50,729 bases of DNA, taken from the NCBI GenBank assembly GCA_016218495.1, contig JACRDU010000108.1:1-50729 (forward strand). The letters run 5' to 3'. The notes under the pieces are model-generated. The model had not been told where the DNA came from and made no database searches. It was given only the letters and a program-made list of their open reading frames with translations. This DNA is from Elusimicrobiota bacterium (GTDB taxonomy: Bacteria > Elusimicrobiota > Elusimicrobia > UBA1565). Below, piece by piece: positions 16,797 to 25,460 of this stretch (position 1 is the stretch's first letter; every line of letters starts with the position of its first letter). A program made the translations under genes and the position numbers.

Positions 16797-17495
16797 ATGC
16801 CCCGGCTGCTGATCATCGAAGACGACCCCAGGATAGTCGACTCCGTGACGAAGGCGCTCTCGTTGGAGGACGGATTCTCCGTGCGCTCCATCGCCGACCC
16901 GGAGGCGGCGCCGGCCGCCGCCGTCGAATACCGCCCCGACATCATCCTCCTCGACATCCGGCTTCCCGGCGGGGACGGCCGGCAGGTCCTCAAGCGCCTC
17001 AAGGCGAACCCCGCCACCCTCGCCATCCCGGTCATCTTCCTGACCGGGATGGCCAGCGAGGGAGACCGCGTGCTGGGCCTGGACCTGGGCGCGGACGACT
17101 ACGTCGTGAAGCCCTTCGGGGCCCTGGAGCTGCTGGCCCGCATCAAGGCCGTGCTCCGCCGCACCAGCCCGGCCTCCCAGGGCGGGCTCCTGCACGCCGG
17201 GGCGCTGCGCCTCGACCCCGCGTCGCGGCGCGCCTTCCACGGCAAGGACGAGCTCTCCCTGCAGCCCAAGGAGTTCGAGGTCCTCTACCTGCTGGCCCGC
17301 CATCCCGGCCGGACCCTGTCGCGCGCGTTCCTGATAGAGAACACCTCCTCGTACGGGACGGAGGTCGAAACGCGCAGCCTCGACACCCACATCAAGAACC
17401 TGCGCAAGAAGCTGGGGGCGGAGGCCTGGTGGATCCGGACCGTCCACGGCATGGGCTACCTGTTCAGCCAGGACGGACCGCCCGCCGATGCGTGA
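16797..17495 (+). CDS. OmpR/PhoB-family response regulator
   Basis: This 232-residue protein has a receiver with LLIIEDDPRIVDSV, phosphoacceptor Asp in ILLDIRLPGGDG, Thr in IFLTGMAS and Lys in YVVKPFGA. Its winged helix contains LQPKEFEVLYLLARHPGRTL, LDTHIKNLRKKLG and IRTVHGMGYLF. AGGAG precedes the ATG. The downstream histidine kinase starts within its last codons (8-bp overlap), so this is a classic cognate RR-HK pair. Its targets are unknown; the pilin operon begins just after the kinase. Confidence 0.95.
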   Translation: MPRLLIIEDDPRIVDSVTKALSLEDGFSVRSIADPEAAPAAAVEYRPDIILLDIRLPGGDGRQVLKRLKANPATLAIPVIFLTGMASEGDRVLGLDLGADDYVVKPFGALELLARIKAVLRRTSPASQGGLLHAGALRLDPASRRAFHGKDELSLQPKEFEVLYLLARHPGRTLSRAFLIENTSSYGTEVETRSLDTHIKNLRKKLGAEAWWIRTVHGMGYLFSQDGPPADA

Positions 17496-18741
17496 CCGGC
17501 GCTGGACCTTCTTCGTCTTCCAGGGCCTGCTCACCGTCATCATCCTGCTCTTCTTCTTCTACAACCGCACGGCCATCCCGCACTGGGCGGGGAAATTCGC
17601 CGCCCTCTCCGTCGCGTTCCTGCTCTCCCTCCTGGCGCTGAGAAACATCGACGAGGTCGTGCTGGGTTCGTTCCGGGTCCAGGCCGCGCTCTTCCTCTCC
17701 GACGCCGTCCTCGCCTCGCTGACGCTGGTGTGGACGCAGCAGCCGCGCTCCGAAATCTACCTGACCTACTTCCTAATCATCTTCGGCACCGCCCTCACCA
17801 AGAACCTGCGCCAGAGCTTCCTGATCGCCCTGGTCGCCTCGGCCGCCTACGTGATGACGGCCTGGGACCCCGGGCTGGGCGTGGTCCAGGAGTCGAGCTT
17901 CTGGCTGCGCCTGGTCTTCCTGTGGGTGATGGCCTCCTTCGCCGCCGTCCTCTCCATCGACGCGCTTTCCGAGCGCGCGCTGAGCGAGAAGGGGCACCAG
18001 GCCCAGGTGCGGCAGATGGAGCAGCTGGCCGCCATCGGCCGCCTCTCCGGCGAGGTGGCGCACTCCATCAAGGGGCCGTTGACGACCATCCTGGTGGACA
18101 CCGACGTCCTGCTCCAGCGCCACGGCGCCCTGCCCGCCATCGCGACGGAGCTCAAGGAGATCCAGGGCGAGGTGGAGCGCTGCAAGGTGATCCTGCAGGA
18201 CCTGCTCGAGCTGGGACGCATCGAGGAGATGGGCTACGAGCTCTTCGACCTGCGCGAGCCCGTGCGCGGGGCCGTCGACAAGCTGCGTTCCAGGTTCAAC
18301 GCCCGGCGCATCATGGTCTCCGAATCGGGGTTCGAGGCCCCGGCCCCGGTCCTGGGCGACCGCTCGCTGCTCTTCGAGGCCGTCTACCAGGTCCTGCAGA
18401 ACGCCGAGCAGGCCTCGCCGGACGGGTCCCCCATCACGCTCTCCCTGCGCACGGTCCTCAAGCGCCCATGGTGGGACGCCGAGTCCGGGGCCGCGCGCGA
18501 ACAGCTGGAGCTGGAGGTCGCCGACTCCGGGCGGGGGATCGAGTCGCGCAACCTCGCCCGCGTATTCGACCCCTTCTACACCACCCGCGGGCGGGAGGGC
18601 TCCGGCCTGGGGCTTTCCGCGGCGCTGCGCATCCTGAACAAGCACAGCGGGGCCCTCGAGGTCTTTAGCGCCGGGCTCGGGCGGGGCTCCCGCTTCGTCT
18701 TCAGCCTCCCCTACTTCCGCCAAGCCCCCGCGGCCGGCTAG
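17488..18741 (+). CDS. Membrane sensor histidine kinase
   Basis: This 417-residue protein has five or six N-terminal membrane helices (residues about 8-155) with almost no extracytoplasmic loop, suggesting a membrane-intrinsic signal. HisKA follows with GRLSGEVAHSIKGPL (phosphorylatable His). HATPase_c has N box VLQNAEQASPDG, G1 VADSGRGI, F box VFDPFYTT and G2 GSGLGLSAAL. All catalytic motifs are intact. It overlaps the response regulator at 16797 by 8 bp, its likely partner. It ends 62 bp before the pilin-type operon. Confidence 0.93.
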   Translation: MRDRRWTFFVFQGLLTVIILLFFFYNRTAIPHWAGKFAALSVAFLLSLLALRNIDEVVLGSFRVQAALFLSDAVLASLTLVWTQQPRSEIYLTYFLIIFGTALTKNLRQSFLIALVASAAYVMTAWDPGLGVVQESSFWLRLVFLWVMASFAAVLSIDALSERALSEKGHQAQVRQMEQLAAIGRLSGEVAHSIKGPLTTILVDTDVLLQRHGALPAIATELKEIQGEVERCKVILQDLLELGRIEEMGYELFDLREPVRGAVDKLRSRFNARRIMVSESGFEAPAPVLGDRSLLFEAVYQVLQNAEQASPDGSPITLSLRTVLKRPWWDAESGAAREQLELEVADSGRGIESRNLARVFDPFYTTRGREGSGLGLSAALRILNKHSGALEVFSAGLGRGSRFVFSLPYFRQAPAAG

Positions 18742-18791
18742 CCTTCACAAACCGACCACATCGCGCACAAGCGCCTCCTGCGCGCCCCGCC

Positions 18792-18803
18792 TATCCTGCA
18801 GGC
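18792..18803 (+). promoter_or_regulatory. -10 box at the head of the pilin/two-component run
   Basis: TATCCT (18792-18797) is followed by 6 nt and the ATG at 18804. A clear -35 hexamer is not visible. This is the only promoter-like site before the promoter at 25409-25437. Confidence 0.5.
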
Positions 18804-19262
18804 ATGAGGGTACCGGGCAAGCGCGGCAGGCGGAGCGGCTACCTCCTGCTGGGAAACGTCCTCGTCGTCTTCCTCATGACGACGGCCGCGCTGGGCTTCA
18901 TCGCGATGATGCAGCGCTCGATGGTCTCCGTCTTCAAGGCCTCCGAGGTCGCGGCCTGCTCCCGCGCGTCGCAGACGGCCTTCGCCCGGCTGCGCAGCAT
19001 CGACCTCTACAGCCTGTTCGCTTTGGATTCCGCGTCGACCGACTACGGACTCTGGGCCGCCTACCCCCACAAGGCCGTGCTGGACGGGGTCCGCGTCGCC
19101 CTGTCCAACGCCCGGTTCGACCGCTACCGCGTCACACAGACCCCCATGCGCCGAGACGCCTCCTTGAGCGGCAAGAGGGTGACCGTGGAGGTCTATCGGC
19201 GCGGGCGCCTGGTCTGCTCGCAGACCGGGCTGGTCCCGTTCGAGCGGATGGCTCGCAGATGA
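18804..19262 (+). CDS. Pilin-like (PilX/PilV-type) minor subunit
   Basis: This 152-residue protein has a short basic leader (MRVPGKRGRRSG), then a single long hydrophobic helix (YLLLGNVLVVFLMTTAALGF). It ends with a small extracytoplasmic domain containing one Cys pair (ACSRA; LVCSQ). The leader-plus-helix resembles class III/type IV pilins cut after Gly, but the usual Glu5 is Asn. That is also seen in PilX/GspK-like tip subunits. It heads an operon of prepilin-like genes. ATG-TGA overlap couples it to the next gene. The pilin call is inferred from topology and context. Confidence 0.6.
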   Translation: MRVPGKRGRRSGYLLLGNVLVVFLMTTAALGFIAMMQRSMVSVFKASEVAACSRASQTAFARLRSIDLYSLFALDSASTDYGLWAAYPHKAVLDGVRVALSNARFDRYRVTQTPMRRDASLSGKRVTVEVYRRGRLVCSQTGLVPFERMARR

Positions 19263-20350
19263 ACGCCGCGCCGCCGCGCCTCGGCACCGTCTTGCGCCGC
19301 CAGGCCGCCGTCGGCGCCCTGGCGGCCGCGTTCCTCGCCCTCATGGTCCTCGCGCCCCACCGCTTGGAGCGCCTAGCCGTCGAAGACGGTCCCGTCGAAT
19401 GGCTGACCGTAGGCGCCTGCCTCGCCGCGGGGGCCGCCTTCGCGTTCAGGGCCGTCGCCGCCAAGGGCCCGGCGCGTCTGGGCGCCGCGCTGGCCGCCGC
19501 TTTCTGCATCTTCGTGGCCGGCGAGGAGGTGAGTTGGGGCCAGCGCCTCCTGGGCTTCATGCCGCCCGAGGTCTTCCTGCGGGAGAACGTCCAGCAGGAG
19601 TCGTCCCTCCACAACATCCTGCAGTCCGTCGTCCGTCCAAAATGGGCCGTCATCCTCCTCCTGGCCTCCTGGGGCTTCGCACTGCCGCTGTCGCTGCGTT
19701 CTTCGTTCGCAGGCCTCGTCCCGGCACCGGCGCGGGAAACCGCCCCTCCGACGGAACTGGCGCAGTGGTCCGCCGCGGGCGTCGTCCTCCTGCTGGTATA
19801 CCCGGTCGAATTCAGCGGCGAGTTCGCCGAACTCCTGACCGCCCTCATCCTCTTGGAGGCCGGCGTCGCGCCTCTGAGCGCGGGACACGTCGCCGGAGCC
19901 TATGCCGCCGCCCTCCTCGCCGGCGGTGGCGGGCTGCTCATGACCGACCTGCGCCCCCTCTCCCAGGGGGCGGTCCATTGCGCGCAGGCGGAGACGAAGG
20001 CGCTGGCGGCCGCCGTCGCCTCGGCGGCGCTCGACCCGGAGCGCGCCCCCGACTCCCTCGACAAGCGAATGTACCGCGCCGCCGAGGAGGGCTACATCAA
20101 GCGCCTGCCCCTGGCGCGGGCGATGGAAGCCGCGGCCTGCCCGGACGACTCCCACGCTCCCCTGCGCAGGACCTATCTGGTCGACCCTTGGGGGCAGCCG
20201 TACCGTCTCCGGCTCTCTTCTTCCGAGGACGGCACGGACGTCGCCACGGTCTACTCGGCGGGACCGAACCGGCGCCTCGACGACGGGGGCGACGACGTCC
20301 GCTCCAGCGCCGCGCTTTCCGGCGAAGCCGGGGTCTTCCTGGAGCTATGA
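19259..20350 (+). CDS. Polytopic membrane protein with GspG-like C-terminal domain
   Basis: This 363-residue protein has about six membrane helices (residues 15-235) containing FVAGEEVSWGQRLLGF and NVQQESSLHNIL. I associate this conserved EE.SWGQ/N.Q.E..LHN pattern with an uncharacterised membrane family. The C-terminal 110 residues lack membrane helices and end in TYLVDPWGQPYRLRL ... VYSAGPNRRLDDGGDD. That is the calcium-binding C-terminal motif of GspG-type major pseudopilins. The normal pilin N-helix is replaced by a multi-pass membrane region. It overlaps both neighbours by 4 bp, so it belongs to the pilin operon. Confidence 0.65.
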   Translation: MNAAPPRLGTVLRRQAAVGALAAAFLALMVLAPHRLERLAVEDGPVEWLTVGACLAAGAAFAFRAVAAKGPARLGAALAAAFCIFVAGEEVSWGQRLLGFMPPEVFLRENVQQESSLHNILQSVVRPKWAVILLLASWGFALPLSLRSSFAGLVPAPARETAPPTELAQWSAAGVVLLLVYPVEFSGEFAELLTALILLEAGVAPLSAGHVAGAYAAALLAGGGGLLMTDLRPLSQGAVHCAQAETKALAAAVASAALDPERAPDSLDKRMYRAAEEGYIKRLPLARAMEAAACPDDSHAPLRRTYLVDPWGQPYRLRLSSSEDGTDVATVYSAGPNRRLDDGGDDVRSSAALSGEAGVFLEL

Positions 20351-22803
20351 GACCTCTCGCACGCCCGCGGCGCGGCGTCACCCTGGTCGAACTGATGATC
20401 GCCGTCGCCTTCATCTCGGCCGTGGGCGTGGCCACCGCGCTCGTCTTCACCAGCACCATGAAGGCCCTGACGCTCTCGAAGGCGCGCGGAGCCAGCGCCC
20501 GCATCGCACAGGACAAGATCGAGTCCCTGCGCGCCCTCTCCTACCCGCTCCTCCTCGTGACCTCGCAGGAGGACCTGGACACATCCCCGGGGGTGGACCT
20601 GACCAACTACCCGCCCGAGACCTTCATCATGAGCGACAAGGCGTTCGAGCGCAGCGTCATCGTCAAGAAGGTCTACAAGGACTCCGGCGGCGCCATCGTA
20701 GCGCTGGCCCCCAGCGCCGCCGACACGGGGCTCAAGCAGGTGACCGTCCGCGTCGAGTTCCCCTTGGGCACCGGCACGGAGACCCGCACCTACACCGCCC
20801 TCATCTCCGATTCCGACCTGGTGGCGCTCGACGGCATGCTCTACGGCGTCGTCACGGACACCTCCGGCGTCGCCCTGGCCGGGGCCAAGGTCTTCATCAA
20901 CGAGAACCAGAACTGGACGGCGCTGACATCGGCCACCGGCTATTACCAGATCGAAACCGACACCAAGACCTATACCGCCACCGCGATGCTGTCCGGCTAC
21001 TTCGACCTAGCCACGGACTCGATCACGATCGGCGTGGGAGGCCAGCAGCGCGACTTCTCCCTGACCCGGCGGGACCGCGGCAAGGTCACGGGCCAAGCCA
21101 TGCTCCAACCCCCCGACCACCTCCTTATCAGCCAGGTCGTATTCTCCACCGTCACGCAGTGCGACGGAGGCCTGCGCGACGTGGAGTACGTCGAACTGTT
21201 CAATCCCACCACCTACGCCATCAACATAGGCGTCAGCGGCGGGCCGAAGACCTGGTACCTGAACTTCACGGACGAGGACGGCGGGTCCGACAACAAGGCT
21301 GACGCGGGCTTCGCCTTCGTCCACATCGCCACCTACGTGCCCCCGGCCAGCTACTACCTCTACGCCAACGCGACGTACTTCTTCGCCGCGGGCTCGTGGG
21401 TCAACCCCGACGCGTACTACGGGACGCTCTACGCCAACTACCTCAATGCGGGCGAGGCCGGGACCCTGGCGCTCCAAGACTCGGGCGGGACGACGACGGC
21501 CGACCGCCTGGGCTGGAACGACGCCGACGATTCGGCGCCCTCGCACGAGGGGACCCCGGTCCCGAACCCTCCCTCGGGCGACGGCCCCGGGGTCGGCAAC
21601 CAGCTCGTGCGGCGCTCGAGCTGGAACTTCGCCAGCTCCTCCTACGGCCGTGCCCTCGACACGGACAGCAACATCGACGACTTCCTCTCCGCCTCGACGA
21701 CGACGGGGCTGAACCACCGCCCCTTCGGCTCGTCCGACCCCGCCCAGCCCATCTCCATGCCCGCCTCCAGCGCCACCATCGTCGTCACCGACGGGTTCTC
21801 CTCCGCCGTCTACGCGTCGGCGACGGGCTACTTCCTGGTGACCGACGTGGCCACCGGCACCTGGGCCATGGCCGCCTATTGGAACTCCTTCTCAACGATC
21901 ACGGCGGCGGAGGTCTCCGTCCTGGCGGGCCAGACGACCCAGCGGGCGCTCGCCCTCGAAGGCGGTTCCGGCGGGATCGGCGGCATCTCCGGCGTCGTCC
22001 GGCGCTCCGACACCCTGACGCCGTTGTCGGGCATCACGGTGACGGCCGGCACGAAATCCAGCGTGACCGACCTGGCGGGGACCTACATCCTCAGCGTCGC
22101 GACGGGCTCGCACACCTTGATCGCCAACGACGGCTACGCGGACCTCAATTACAGCGTGATTTCGGCGTCTCTGACGGTGTCGAACAGCAGCGTCGCCGTC
22201 GGCATGAACTTCAGCCTGACCCCCGCCGGGCGGGCCTCGGGCAAGGTGACGACCAACGGCGTAGACCCCTATCCCGGCATCCTCGTGCACGGCCTCCTGG
22301 GGGGGGTTGAATACGCCACAGCCCTCAGCGACTCGGGCGGCAACTTCACTCTCTACGGCATCCCCGTCGGCGGGGCCGTCGTCGAGCCCGTGCTCGACCC
22401 GCAATCGCAGACCAGCTCCCCGGGATCGAGCAACGCCACGGTCACCCAGGGCGGCGACGCCGCCGACAACGACTTCGCGGTGACGAGCAGCCTGGGCATC
22501 ATACGAGGAACCGTCAAATCCGCGACGACCGCCATCACCACCGGAGTCCTCGTCACCGCCTCTACGACGTCCTTGGCGTCGCTGCCGACCGTCGACAACG
22601 CCTACCGCACCGGCTCCACCGTCCTCTACAGCGTCGTCAGCGACACGGAGGGGAACTACTCCCTCAGCGTCGTGAAGAACTCCACCTACGCCATATACGG
22701 GATCTACACGACGCTTTCGGGCACGACCGGCACTAATTCGGTCCAGGTCAGCTCCACAAACGTGCTGGTCTCGACCATCTCCACGGTGAACCTCGTATGG
22801 TGA
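20347..22803 (+). CDS. Giant modular type IV pilin-like protein with lamin-tail domain
   Basis: This 818-residue protein has a prepilin signal RRGVTLVELMIAVAFISAVG (cleavage after Gly, Glu5 present). A pilin domain spans to about residue 160. A carboxypeptidase-regulatory-like Ig domain follows (LYGVVTDTSGVALAGAKVF, about 165-245). Next is a lamin-tail-like domain (HLLISQVVF ... VEYVELFNPTTYAINIG, about 257-460). Further carboxypeptidase-regulatory-like repeats begin near 544 (GISGVVRRSDTLTPLSGI), 628 (ASGKVTTNG) and 717 (GIIRGTVKS). Normal pilins have 120-200 residues. This one is likely a surface-exposed adhesin or tip subunit. It shares 4- and 7-bp overlaps with its neighbours. Confidence 0.85.
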   Translation: MRPLARPRRGVTLVELMIAVAFISAVGVATALVFTSTMKALTLSKARGASARIAQDKIESLRALSYPLLLVTSQEDLDTSPGVDLTNYPPETFIMSDKAFERSVIVKKVYKDSGGAIVALAPSAADTGLKQVTVRVEFPLGTGTETRTYTALISDSDLVALDGMLYGVVTDTSGVALAGAKVFINENQNWTALTSATGYYQIETDTKTYTATAMLSGYFDLATDSITIGVGGQQRDFSLTRRDRGKVTGQAMLQPPDHLLISQVVFSTVTQCDGGLRDVEYVELFNPTTYAINIGVSGGPKTWYLNFTDEDGGSDNKADAGFAFVHIATYVPPASYYLYANATYFFAAGSWVNPDAYYGTLYANYLNAGEAGTLALQDSGGTTTADRLGWNDADDSAPSHEGTPVPNPPSGDGPGVGNQLVRRSSWNFASSSYGRALDTDSNIDDFLSASTTTGLNHRPFGSSDPAQPISMPASSATIVVTDGFSSAVYASATGYFLVTDVATGTWAMAAYWNSFSTITAAEVSVLAGQTTQRALALEGGSGGIGGISGVVRRSDTLTPLSGITVTAGTKSSVTDLAGTYILSVATGSHTLIANDGYADLNYSVISASLTVSNSSVAVGMNFSLTPAGRASGKVTTNGVDPYPGILVHGLLGGVEYATALSDSGGNFTLYGIPVGGAVVEPVLDPQSQTSSPGSSNATVTQGGDAADNDFAVTSSLGIIRGTVKSATTAITTGVLVTASTTSLASLPTVDNAYRTGSTVLYSVVSDTEGNYSLSVVKNSTYAIYGIYTTLSGTTGTNSVQVSSTNVLVSTISTVNLVW

Positions 22804-23282
22804 GCGGAGCGCGCGGCTACACTCTGACCGAACTGATGGTCACGGTCGCCATCACGGGGACGGTGAGCTCGGTGGGCTGGCTGGTCATGCAGAAGTCCTT
22901 TCAGGCGCAGTTCATGGTCGACGCGCAGAACGAGATCCAGCAGGGGGCCTTCACGTCCTTTGACACGCTCACGCGCCTGCTCCGGCCCGCCAGCGCCTCG
23001 AGCATCATCATCGACCGCTTTGATTCCAGCCAGCCGCCTTGGAGCCGCATCACCTTCGACATCCCTTCGAGCGGCCAGACCGTGTCCGTCTACCAGAAGG
23101 GGCAGACCCTGTACTTCGGGAGCGTGCCGACGTTCAAGGGGCTTCGCCGCATCACCTTCTCCTATCCGAAGAGCACCGACGCCGCCCTGCTGAGCGTCAG
23201 CCTGACCTTCGAGAAGGGCGTCGGTGGAGGGCGCAGCAAGGCCATCCAGCTCTACATCCAGAAGATCAAGGTCCAGAACTGA
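22797..23282 (+). CDS. Type IV pilin-like protein (PilW/GspJ-type)
   Basis: This 161-residue protein has prepilin motif RGYTLTELMVTVAITGTVSS with Gly before the cleavage point and Glu at +5. A long N-terminal helix follows, then a beta-rich domain (SRITFDIPSSGQTVSVYQKG). N-terminal NEIQQGAFTSFDTLTRLLRPAS is typical of PilW/GspJ minor subunits. It overlaps the giant pilin by 7 bp and is followed after 2 bp by a histidine kinase on the same strand. It would be processed by a prepilin peptidase, which is not encoded in the window. Confidence 0.85.
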   Translation: MVSGARGYTLTELMVTVAITGTVSSVGWLVMQKSFQAQFMVDAQNEIQQGAFTSFDTLTRLLRPASASSIIIDRFDSSQPPWSRITFDIPSSGQTVSVYQKGQTLYFGSVPTFKGLRRITFSYPKSTDAALLSVSLTFEKGVGGGRSKAIQLYIQKIKVQN

Positions 23283-23284
23283 CC

Positions 23285-24328
23285 ATGACGACCCGTTTCC
23301 GCGACGATTTCTCCACCTTCACCGCCGCCGCGGTGGGCGGCGCCCTCGAGCTCTTCCTAATAGGCATCCTGCTCTTGGACCGCTGGTCGGGGGCGGCGGG
23401 CATAGCCAGCCCGATGACCTTCCTCGCGCTCGGCCAGGCGTTCCTCGTGGCGGCCGGCCTGGCCGCGGCCGCGGCGTCGCGGGCGTTCCTGGGTCCTCTG
23501 GCGGCCATCGTCCGGGGAGTCGAACTCTTCGCCCAGGGGAACCTCGACCACCGCATCCCGCCCAGCCGCGTGCGAGAGATCAACGACTTGGCCGCCCAGC
23601 TCAACCGCATGGCGGCCGACCTGCGCTCCTTGGAGGCGATGAAGGACGAGTTTGTTACGACGGTGAGCCATGAACTGCGCTCCCCGATGGCGGCGGTCGA
23701 AGGCTACGCCCGCCTGCTCGCCGACGAGGGCGGCCTCTCGCCCCGCGGGAAGACGAACCTCGCGAAGATCGGCGGCAACCTGGCCCGCCTGAGGGAGCTC
23801 GTGGAGAGGATCCTCGACCTCTCCAGCATCACGGCCGGCACGCTGGCAGTGGAGCGGCGTCCGGTGGACCTGGCCGCCGTCGTGTCCGAGGCCTCCGCCC
23901 TCTTCGCAGAAGCGTTCCAACAGCGCGGCCTGTCGCTGGAGGTGCTGCTGCCTCCGGGCTTCCCCTGCGTCACCGGGGACCCGCTGCGGGTGCGCCAAAT
24001 CGTCACGAACCTCATGGACAACGCCATCAAGTACAACCGGCGCGGCGGCCGCGTGCAGTTAATCGGCCGCGTCGACGGCGGCATGGTGGAACTCGAGGTC
24101 CGCGACCAAGGACCCGGCATCCCCGGCGACATGCGGGAGGCGGTGTTCGACAAGTTCCGGCGCCTGCCCCAGACGGACCCGGAGCTCTCCTCGGTCAAGG
24201 GGGTCGGCCTGGGCCTGCCCATCAGCCGCGGCCTCGCGCGCATGATGTGCGGCGAACTGCGCATCGCGCGCTCCTCGCCGGACGGGTCCGGCTTCCTGCT
24301 GACGCTGCCCAGGGGCGCGGCGCCATGA
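23285..24328 (+). CDS. Membrane histidine kinase with HAMP domain
   Basis: This 347-residue protein has two membrane helices (about 14-35 and 40-65) with a minimal loop. A HAMP domain follows (FLGPLAAIVRGVELFAQGNL), then HisKA (EFVTTVSHELRSPMAAVEGY) and a complete HATPase_c (NLMDNAIKYNRRGG, RDQGPGIPG, VFDKFRR, GVGLGLPISRG). It lacks a periplasmic sensor domain, so it may sense the membrane or a neighbouring pilin complex. It lies 2 bp after a pilin gene and overlaps the next response regulator by 4 bp. Confidence 0.95.
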   Translation: MTTRFRDDFSTFTAAAVGGALELFLIGILLLDRWSGAAGIASPMTFLALGQAFLVAAGLAAAAASRAFLGPLAAIVRGVELFAQGNLDHRIPPSRVREINDLAAQLNRMAADLRSLEAMKDEFVTTVSHELRSPMAAVEGYARLLADEGGLSPRGKTNLAKIGGNLARLRELVERILDLSSITAGTLAVERRPVDLAAVVSEASALFAEAFQQRGLSLEVLLPPGFPCVTGDPLRVRQIVTNLMDNAIKYNRRGGRVQLIGRVDGGMVELEVRDQGPGIPGDMREAVFDKFRRLPQTDPELSSVKGVGLGLPISRGLARMMCGELRIARSSPDGSGFLLTLPRGAAP

Positions 24329-24705
24329 CGACCTGCCGCATCCTCGTCATCGACGACGAGCCCGCATTCCACGACATCCTCTCCCAGTCGCTGGAGGCCC
24401 GGGGGTTCGAGGTCGCGCACGCCTACGACGGGGCCTCAGGCCTGGCCGCCCTGGCCGCGGGCGACGCCCACGCCGTCATCCTGGACCTCTCGATGCCCTC
24501 CATGGACGGCTTCGAAGTCTGCCGGCGCATCCGCTCCGACCCGGCGCTCGCCGAGACCCCGGTCTTGATGCTCACCGTGCGCAGCATGGAGCGCGACATC
24601 CTGGCGGGGCTGGACATCGGCGCGGACGCCTATGTCGCCAAGCCGTTCGACCCCGACGCCCTGGCCCTGCGCCTCAGAGCCCTCATCGAGCGTTCCCGAA
24701 CATGA
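24325..24705 (+). CDS. Single-domain response regulator
   Basis: This 126-residue receiver starts at the ATG overlapping the kinase stop. It has ILVIDDEPAFHD, phosphoacceptor Asp in AVILDLSMPSMDGF, Thr in LMLTVRSM and Lys in YVAKPFDP. No output domain follows. It is probably phosphorylated by the adjacent HAMP kinase and acts by protein binding, for example on the pilus machinery. Its stop overlaps the ATG of the following winged-helix regulator. Confidence 0.93.
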   Translation: MTTCRILVIDDEPAFHDILSQSLEARGFEVAHAYDGASGLAALAAGDAHAVILDLSMPSMDGFEVCRRIRSDPALAETPVLMLTVRSMERDILAGLDIGADAYVAKPFDPDALALRLRALIERSRT

Positions 24706-25412
24706 CTCCCCTGCGCTCCTTCCTGGTGGCGAGTTCCGACCCCGGCCGCGTCGCGGGCGTGGCCCGCCTCCTGCCCGCCGCAGAACAAAACCGGGTCGCG
24801 CCGTGCCGGCCCGAGGACCTCCTCGCCCAGACGCGGGCGACGCCCCCGACGGCCGTCTTCCTCGATGTCGACGAAGGCTCGGGCGACCCCTACGGACTGT
24901 GCCGGCGCCTGCGGCGCGCTCTGGCGCGCTGGCATTGCGCCATCCTGACGTTCGGGGCGTCGACGAAGGCCCAAGACGTGGCGCGCGCCCTGGACGCCGG
25001 AGCCGACGACCACTGGCCTTTCCCCTTCAACGAGCCGCTCTGCCGCGCCTATCTGCGCTCCATCCTGCGCCGCCTCGCAGCCGCCCCCGGCATCCCGGCC
25101 CGCATCGCGCGCTGCGGCCTCCTGGAGCTCGACGCCGCGAGCGGGGAGGCGCGCCTGGAGGGGGCGCCCCTGGTCCTGCGCGCCAAGGAGTTCGCCGTCC
25201 TCTTCGCGCTGGTCGCCCGGGCGGGCGCCGTGGTGAGCCGGGAGTGCCTGCTCGAGGAAGTCTGGGGCTTCGACGACTACGGCAACAGCCGCGCCATCGA
25301 CTTCCACGTGGCCCAACTGCGCAGGAAGCTCGGCTCCCGCGCCGAGGAGATCGAGACGGTGCCGGGACGCGGCTACCGCCTCCGAAAGCCATCTAACACG
25401 AATCTTACTTGA
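24702..25412 (+). CDS. OmpR-type regulator with degenerate receiver
   Basis: This 236-residue protein has a receiver-like N-terminus that lacks the usual acidic pair (FLVASSDPGR). It retains an Asp in AVFLDVDEG but replaces the conserved Lys (HWPFPFNEP instead of KPF). The C-terminal winged helix is intact (LRAKEFAVLFALVARAGAVV, FHVAQLRRKLG, IETVPGRGYRLRK). It probably binds DNA without classical phosphorylation control. It is the third gene of a kinase-receiver-regulator trio inserted between pilin genes. The -35 of the next promoter overlaps its stop codon. Confidence 0.85.
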   Translation: MTPLRSFLVASSDPGRVAGVARLLPAAEQNRVAPCRPEDLLAQTRATPPTAVFLDVDEGSGDPYGLCRRLRRALARWHCAILTFGASTKAQDVARALDAGADDHWPFPFNEPLCRAYLRSILRRLAAAPGIPARIARCGLLELDAASGEARLEGAPLVLRAKEFAVLFALVARAGAVVSRECLLEEVWGFDDYGNSRAIDFHVAQLRRKLGSRAEEIETVPGRGYRLRKPSNTNLT

Positions 25413-25437
25413 CCTTTTGCCACTCTCGCGTTAACGT
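25409..25437 (+). promoter_or_regulatory. Promoter of the Asp-rich pilin gene
   Basis: TTGACC (25409-25414) and TAACGT (25432-25437) are separated by 17 bp. The -35 overlaps the preceding stop codon. A short leader carries GGAGGAG 3 nt before the ATG at 25461, so this is an ordinary Shine-Dalgarno start. It allows expression independently of the upstream genes. Confidence 0.6.
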
Positions 25438-25460
25438 CAAAAGAGCACATGGAGGAGACG

